Assembly (NCBI GenBank): GCA_020854975.1
Contig: JAHKLQ010000060.1
Location: forward strand, 2,501 to 15,933
DNA: 13,433 nucleotides
Direction of reading: 5' to 3'
From: Methanobacterium sp.
GTDB taxonomy: Archaea; Methanobacteriota; Methanobacteria; Methanobacteriales; Methanobacteriaceae
The notes beneath the pieces were generated by a model that saw only the letters and a program-made list of their open reading frames with translations, had not been told where the DNA came from and ran no database searches. The position numbers and the translations under genes are program-made. Positions 9,423 through 13,433 of this stretch are shown here, piece after piece. Position 1 is the stretch's first letter; every line of letters starts with the position of its first letter.

Positions 9423-10517
9423 ATGTCAGGATTTACTAGTGATATAAAGTATACTCTTAAATCATTCTTCAGGAACAAAAGAATAGTATTTTGGACTTTA
9501 TTTTTTCCCATTGTGCTTTTCCTGCTTTTTGGATATATTTTTGGAAGCCAGTCAGATTCCATCAACCTTTATTACCAGGATAATGATGGGTCTCAAATGT
9601 CCAATTCGTTTATCCAATCATTGAATTCAACAGGTGCTGTGAATTTGAAGAGTGGTTCTGATATGGATTTATCGCAGATGCTTAAAGATGGTAAAATATC
9701 TGCTTATCTAATCATACCCTCTGAATTTGGACAGAATGTTTTAACAGCTCAACATACTAATTCTTCATCTAGTTCTGGGATTCAAATTTATTATGATAAA
9801 TCAAAATCCTCTTCTATGGCTGTTGTTTCTATTGTACATCAAGTTACAGATAGTTTTAATATGAAAATGTCCAATACACAACAACTCATCACAGTAGACT
9901 CTGAAAACGCCGCCACCAAAGGCATGAATTACTTTGACTTCTTACTCCCAGGAATACTTGCTATTTGTATCATGTCAGCTATAAACATGGCAGTAGGAGG
10001 TATAACCCACCTTAGAGACATTGGATTATTCAGGAAACTATCAACAACACCATTTACAAGTATGCAATGGATTGGAGCTAAAATTATTGTTTGGACTACA
10101 ATTGTTGTCCTTTCTTTGGTACTGCCATTAGTATTGTCGTGGCTGGCTTTCGGTACTCATCCTAACATCAATCTAATAACAGTGCTATTGGTAATTGCAG
10201 GAACAGCAATGTTCGCGGGATTAGGAATAATCTTTGCAAACTATGCCAAGGATTCAGAATCAGCTGTTACAGCTGTTATGGCCATAACATTCCCATTAAT
10301 GTTCATATCCGGAACTTTCATACCCGTAGAAAACATGCCATGGTTCCTTCAGTACATAGCAAACATTTCACCACTGACTTATTTAAGCAATGGACTCAGA
10401 AGCTCTATGATCACAGGAAATTATGGGGATGCTGTTACCAACCTGGCTATCGTGGGGGTGCTTGGAATTGTGCTGTTTGGCATAGGAGTTGCTGTATTTA
10501 ACTGGAAGGAAGATTAA
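9423..10517 (+). CDS. ABC-2 type transporter permease
   Basis: A 364-residue membrane subunit forming the export channel with the ATPase encoded just before it. Topology: one membrane helix near the N-terminus (about 22-41), a large hydrophilic extracytoplasmic domain rich in Ser/Thr (about 42-168), then five helices (about 171-193, 219-241, 250-271, 281-300 and 338-360), the standard ABC-2 arrangement. LFRKLSTTPFTSMQWIGAK between helices two and three, and SGTFIPVENMPWFLQ with NISPLTYLSNGLR later, are typical of this family. GGAGGT (9411-9416) inside the end of the ATPase gene serves as ribosome binding site. A homodimer would be expected, as no second permease gene follows. No terminator is evident in the 162 bases after it. 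Confidence 0.93.
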   Translation: MSGFTSDIKYTLKSFFRNKRIVFWTLFFPIVLFLLFGYIFGSQSDSINLYYQDNDGSQMSNSFIQSLNSTGAVNLKSGSDMDLSQMLKDGKISAYLIIPSEFGQNVLTAQHTNSSSSSGIQIYYDKSKSSSMAVVSIVHQVTDSFNMKMSNTQQLITVDSENAATKGMNYFDFLLPGILAICIMSAINMAVGGITHLRDIGLFRKLSTTPFTSMQWIGAKIIVWTTIVVLSLVLPLVLSWLAFGTHPNINLITVLLVIAGTAMFAGLGIIFANYAKDSESAVTAVMAITFPLMFISGTFIPVENMPWFLQYIANISPLTYLSNGLRSSMITGNYGDAVTNLAIVGVLGIVLFGIGVAVFNWKED

Positions 10518-10679
10518 TGACAGTATCTTATTCAACACTTACTGATTTCAAGTTTATGCTTAGAAAATTAGGGAGATTCATCTTTGAATAGAATAAACGT
10601 TACTTAACCCCATCATAATGAGATATAGATCATTCCTTGATAGAATAAAGAACTTATCTAATATAGACGTGGGATAAAT
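10518..10679. other. Intergenic region before the DUF2284-MoxR-VWA cluster
   Basis: No gene seen. It holds two copies of TAGAATAAA (10589-10597 and 10641-10649) and a small palindrome GTTACTTAAC (10599-10608), whose half-site resembles the ATAAC/GTTA operators but with the wrong spacing. No convincing TATA box or terminator stands out, so whether the downstream cluster has its own promoter here is uncertain. Confidence 0.4.
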
Positions 10680-11321
10680 ATGATAAAAGTTGATGATTGC
10701 AAGTTTTTAGAAAAAACAGGTTTAGATCTGGGTGCTGCCAGCACCAAGATCATTTCTACAGATCAGATTGTAGTTGAAGATAGGGTGCGCCTGAAGTGTA
10801 TGGTCTGCCCCTTCTATGGTAAGAATCTGAAGTGTCCACCTTACACTCCAAGTATAGCAGAATTCAGGAATATCCTCAATGATTACAGTACCGCCATGGT
10901 TGTTAAGTTCAAAACTCCAGAAATATCAGAAGAAACTTCAAAGGAAACCTCAAAATATCTCTTGAAAAAGAAAAATAAAGTTAGAATAGAAAATCAGGAT
11001 ATATACAATACATTATCATCGGTATGGCCAGATATATCCGCTACTTACAAAAAAATGCTAAATTTATTGTTGGAACTTGAAAAAACCGCGTTTAACAAAG
11101 GATACACATTTTCTATGGCATTTTTTGCTGGTCGGTGCCTGCTCTGTGAAAATTGTAACATAGATAATGGCTGTCAGAATTCATTAGTGGCACGTTTTTC
11201 AGCTGAAGCCATGGGCATTAATCTTTTAAAAACAGCAGAAAATGCAGGGATAGAATTAAAATTTCATAGTTCTGATAATCCATCTCCAATAACTCCTATG
11301 GCCATATTACTGATAGATTAG
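10680..11321 (+). CDS. DUF2284 cysteine-rich predicted metal-binding protein
   Basis: A 213-residue protein of the DUF2284 family, widespread in anaerobic bacteria and methanogens with no established function. Two cysteine clusters define it: CMVCPFYGKNLKCPPYTPS (residues 39-57) and CLLCENCNIDNGCQNSL (154-170), followed by ARFSAEAMGINLLKTAENAG. The spacing suggests iron-sulfur or other metal binding. There is no signal peptide or membrane helix, so it should be cytoplasmic. The middle portion (about 80-125) is lysine-rich and variable. GTGGGAT upstream of the ATG is a weak ribosome site. It precedes a MoxR ATPase by 36 bases and may share its transcript, which could hint at a role in metal-centre handling, but that is only context. 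Confidence 0.85.
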   Translation: MIKVDDCKFLEKTGLDLGAASTKIISTDQIVVEDRVRLKCMVCPFYGKNLKCPPYTPSIAEFRNILNDYSTAMVVKFKTPEISEETSKETSKYLLKKKNKVRIENQDIYNTLSSVWPDISATYKKMLNLLLELEKTAFNKGYTFSMAFFAGRCLLCENCNIDNGCQNSLVARFSAEAMGINLLKTAENAGIELKFHSSDNPSPITPMAILLID

Positions 11322-11357
11322 GGCAAATTATGTGTAATTAGAATGAACGGTGATTTT

Positions 11358-12218
11358 ATGAGTGAGACAATTTTAGATACAGATTATGTGGGAAAAATTC
11401 TAGGAAAGAACAATTACATTCCAGATGAAACCATAGTTAACGTGGTTTTTCTTGCCCTTTCACTGAAAAAACCCATATTAATTGAAGGTCCTCCAGGAAC
11501 TGGTAAAACAGAACTTTCCAAGGCTGTGGCCCGGGCTTTTATGAGGGATTTTTTCAGGGTGCAGTGTTATGAAGGGATTACCTTTGAACAGATCGTTGGG
11601 GAATGGAATTACCAGAAACAACTATTACACCTTGAAATGTCAAAAATAAGCGATACTATAACTAAACCAGACGATGATGTTTTTAGGGAGGATTTTTTCA
11701 TTAAAAGACCCCTTCTTTCTGCATTCATGAATGATAACCCTTCAGTTATTCTTATTGATGAGATTGATAAGGCAGATGAAGAAGTGGAAAGTTTCCTCCT
11801 GGAAGCCCTGGGGGAGAAGCAGATTACAGTGAATGATCTGGGAACTTTTGATCTAAAAAATGATCTTATGGTGATCCTGACTTCCAACAGCCAGAGGCAA
11901 CTCTTAGATGAAACCAAAGATCGCTGCCTCTACCTTTATATTGATTATCCATCTTTGGAAAGGGAGGTTGAGATCGTTAAAACCCATTTACCTGAAGCTT
12001 CTCCCCATCTAGTGGAAGATGTGGTTAAGGCTATGCAGAAGATCCGGAGGATGAATCTCTCTAAAGTACCATCCATCCGGGCCACTGTGGATTGGATTAA
12101 AAGCATGACCATGTTCAATAAAAATGATCTCAACGAAGATTCAGTTAAAAAAACCATCAACGTAGTTATAAAGAACGAAGAAGACCGGGAAAAAGTCTTA
12201 AAATCATTCCATAAGTGA
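11358..12218 (+). CDS. MoxR-family AAA+ ATPase
   Basis: A 286-residue MoxR-type AAA+ ATPase, a chaperone-like enzyme that with a VWA-domain partner remodels or matures protein complexes, in known cases by helping insert metal cofactors. Walker A is GPPGTGKT (44-51), Walker B is ILIDEID (131-137), sensor 1 is LTSNSQR (174-180) and the putative arginine finger follows in DETKDRC (184-190). The C-terminal lid begins near residue 215. I start it at ATG 11358, three bases after GGTGAT (11349-11354), the same context as the ferredoxin gene; an ATG at 11343 is in frame but has no ribosome site. Its VWA partner begins 15 bases after its stop. Target protein unknown. Confidence 0.92.
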   Translation: MSETILDTDYVGKILGKNNYIPDETIVNVVFLALSLKKPILIEGPPGTGKTELSKAVARAFMRDFFRVQCYEGITFEQIVGEWNYQKQLLHLEMSKISDTITKPDDDVFREDFFIKRPLLSAFMNDNPSVILIDEIDKADEEVESFLLEALGEKQITVNDLGTFDLKNDLMVILTSNSQRQLLDETKDRCLYLYIDYPSLEREVEIVKTHLPEASPHLVEDVVKAMQKIRRMNLSKVPSIRATVDWIKSMTMFNKNDLNEDSVKKTINVVIKNEEDREKVLKSFHK

Positions 12219-12233
12219 AGATGTAGTGGAACC

Positions 12234-13433
12234 ATGAAAGATGATCTTATCAGATTTTCCAGGACTTTACGGGAGAACGGAATCCCTGCCAGCCTGCGAT
12301 GCACCCAAAATGCCTATGAAGCACTTCCTTTAATCGAAAAGGGAGGTGGAAATTTAAAAGAAGCACTTGCAGCTATTTATCTTAAAGATCAACGCAAAAG
12401 AAAGAAATTCAATGAAATATATGGATCATTCTTTGAAGGGAAAGGAGAAATTCCCCAAGTTCATTCTGATCCTAAAAATAAAACACTAAAACATAGACAC
12501 AATGTAACTAGCACCCATGATCAGTCTTTCCACTCCAAAACTAAGTACATTCCCTTTGCAGAAACCATGGAACATATCAAGAACAGTCTTGTTGATGAAG
12601 TAAAACTTGATTACATTGAAAATACTTTGGGAGGAAGTAGTAACGGCGACTCGGAAGATAATGTGGATTTTAAGTCTGTTAAAAGTGACCTGGCTGATTT
12701 GAATTCATTACAACCAGAACTGATAGATTTATGCCAGAAACTTGGTAAAAAAATAGCCACCAAAAGAGCAAGGCGCCTTAAAGAATCTAAAAAGCAAAAA
12801 CCCGATATTCGGAGGACCATCCGGAAAAATATGAAACATGGTGGGACTTTGTTGGAGATGGTAAGAAGTAAACCCCCTGTTAAAAAGCATAACCATTGTT
12901 TTTTAAATGATGTTAGCGTTTCCTGTGACTGGATCAGTCTCTGGTTCTTCTGTATGGTATATGCTGCCCAGCACTCCTTTAGCAATTTACGAACTTTTGA
13001 ATTTGACAATAAAACTGCTGAAATATCCTCTGCCCTTCAGGAAGATGAAGTGATTGATGCTTTTCTTAAGGTTCTAGAGATCCGGAAGCAAAACCAGATG
13101 ATCCACGGTAAATCCAATATGTTCACTGCCTTTGAAGGATTCCTCAACCAGGCCAGCTTAAACAACAAGTCATATGTTATGATTTTAAGTGACTGTCGGG
13201 ACTGGGCTGGACCAAAATACAAGAATCAATCCATGAAAACTGAATTTTTAACAAAATATGGACGTAAACCTTTAAGTGCGGATCTCATTAAAGAAATGTC
13301 ACGAAATTCCAAAAAAGTTCTAATTTTAAATCCTGAACCCCGATCAAAATGGAATGTTGCAGATAGTTGTGTTTCTTATTATGAAGATGCTGGGGCAGAA
13401 TGTTTCGAAGTGCGTGATTTAGAACAGCTTGCA
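12234..13433 (+). CDS. CoxE-like VWA domain protein (3' end outside window)
   Basis: An open frame of 400 codons running off the window edge without a stop. The N-terminal 190 residues are charged and helical, followed by RRTIRKNMKHGG (193-204), the block that precedes the VWA domain in CoxE-like proteins. The VWA domain begins at about 218 with a metal-ion-dependent adhesion site D226-V-S-V-S230 in place of the usual DxSxS with Gly; later MIHGKSNMFTAF (289-300) supplies the threonine-equivalent region and VMILSDCRDW (315-324) the conserved strand with Asp. Family members are roughly 390-450 residues, so little is missing. It starts 15 bases after the MoxR gene, the usual MoxR-VWA partnership. 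The ribosome site is weak (AGTGGAA). Biological target is unknown. Confidence 0.86.
   Translation, partial: MKDDLIRFSRTLRENGIPASLRCTQNAYEALPLIEKGGGNLKEALAAIYLKDQRKRKKFNEIYGSFFEGKGEIPQVHSDPKNKTLKHRHNVTSTHDQSFHSKTKYIPFAETMEHIKNSLVDEVKLDYIENTLGGSSNGDSEDNVDFKSVKSDLADLNSLQPELIDLCQKLGKKIATKRARRLKESKKQKPDIRRTIRKNMKHGGTLLEMVRSKPPVKKHNHCFLNDVSVSCDWISLWFFCMVYAAQHSFSNLRTFEFDNKTAEISSALQEDEVIDAFLKVLEIRKQNQMIHGKSNMFTAFEGFLNQASLNNKSYVMILSDCRDWAGPKYKNQSMKTEFLTKYGRKPLSADLIKEMSRNSKKVLILNPEPRSKWNVADSCVSYYEDAGAECFEVRDLEQLA

Noticed and set aside
10599..10608. GTTACTTAAC as a member of the ATAAC/GTTA operator family
   Set aside because: The half-sites are in the opposite order with only two bases between them, and no TATA box is placed correctly beside it.
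12611..13009. 132-codon minus-strand frame at the right end
   Set aside because: The plus strand carries an uninterrupted 400-codon frame with a recognisable VWA domain over the same stretch, so the minus-strand frame is a shadow.

Overview
The window reads as chromosomal DNA of a hydrogenotrophic methanogen of the order Methanobacteriales, most like Methanobacterium. The strongest reason is the pair of genes at the left end, which encode the gamma and alpha subunits of methyl-coenzyme M reductase. Residue patterns and the absence of mtr genes downstream point to isoenzyme II (mrtG-mrtA) rather than isoenzyme I. AT-rich TATA boxes, GGTGAT-type ribosome binding sites and poly-T terminators are typical of archaea. 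All genes lie on the + strand. I saw no tRNA, rRNA, CRISPR array or insertion sequence.

Layout: (1) 2-2079, end of mrtG and complete mrtA, closed by a hairpin/poly-T terminator. (2) 2080-2471, a 392-base intergenic region ending in a strong TATA box with two tandem palindromes. (3) 2472-3823, an overlapping pair of a 2x[4Fe-4S] ferredoxin and a geranylgeranyl-reductase-type flavoprotein, likely reducing archaeal lipid chains. (4) 3949-6368, three paralogous TetR-family regulators in a row. Two have clear dyad elements in front of them; the first has only weak ones. (5) 6399-7310, a SAM-dependent methyltransferase of the leucine-carboxyl-methyltransferase-like family, likely co-transcribed with the third TetR gene. 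(6) 7540-10517, a second paralogous methyltransferase followed by an ABC-2 exporter (ATPase and permease), behind a promoter carrying four tandem palindromes. (7) 10680 to the end, a DUF2284 cysteine-rich protein, a MoxR-type AAA+ ATPase and a CoxE-like VWA protein that runs off the window.

The main observation is regulatory. The ferredoxin/reductase promoter and the methyltransferase-2/ABC promoter share the element ATAAC-N5-GTTAY: two copies in the first, four in the second. In both, the first element begins just after an identical TTTATATA box. The third TetR promoter has the same geometry but a different half-site (ATGACT-N3-AGTCAT). I infer a local TetR-controlled regulon coupling isoprenoid-lipid reduction to methylation and export of an unknown compound. 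Which regulator binds which element cannot be read from the sequence.
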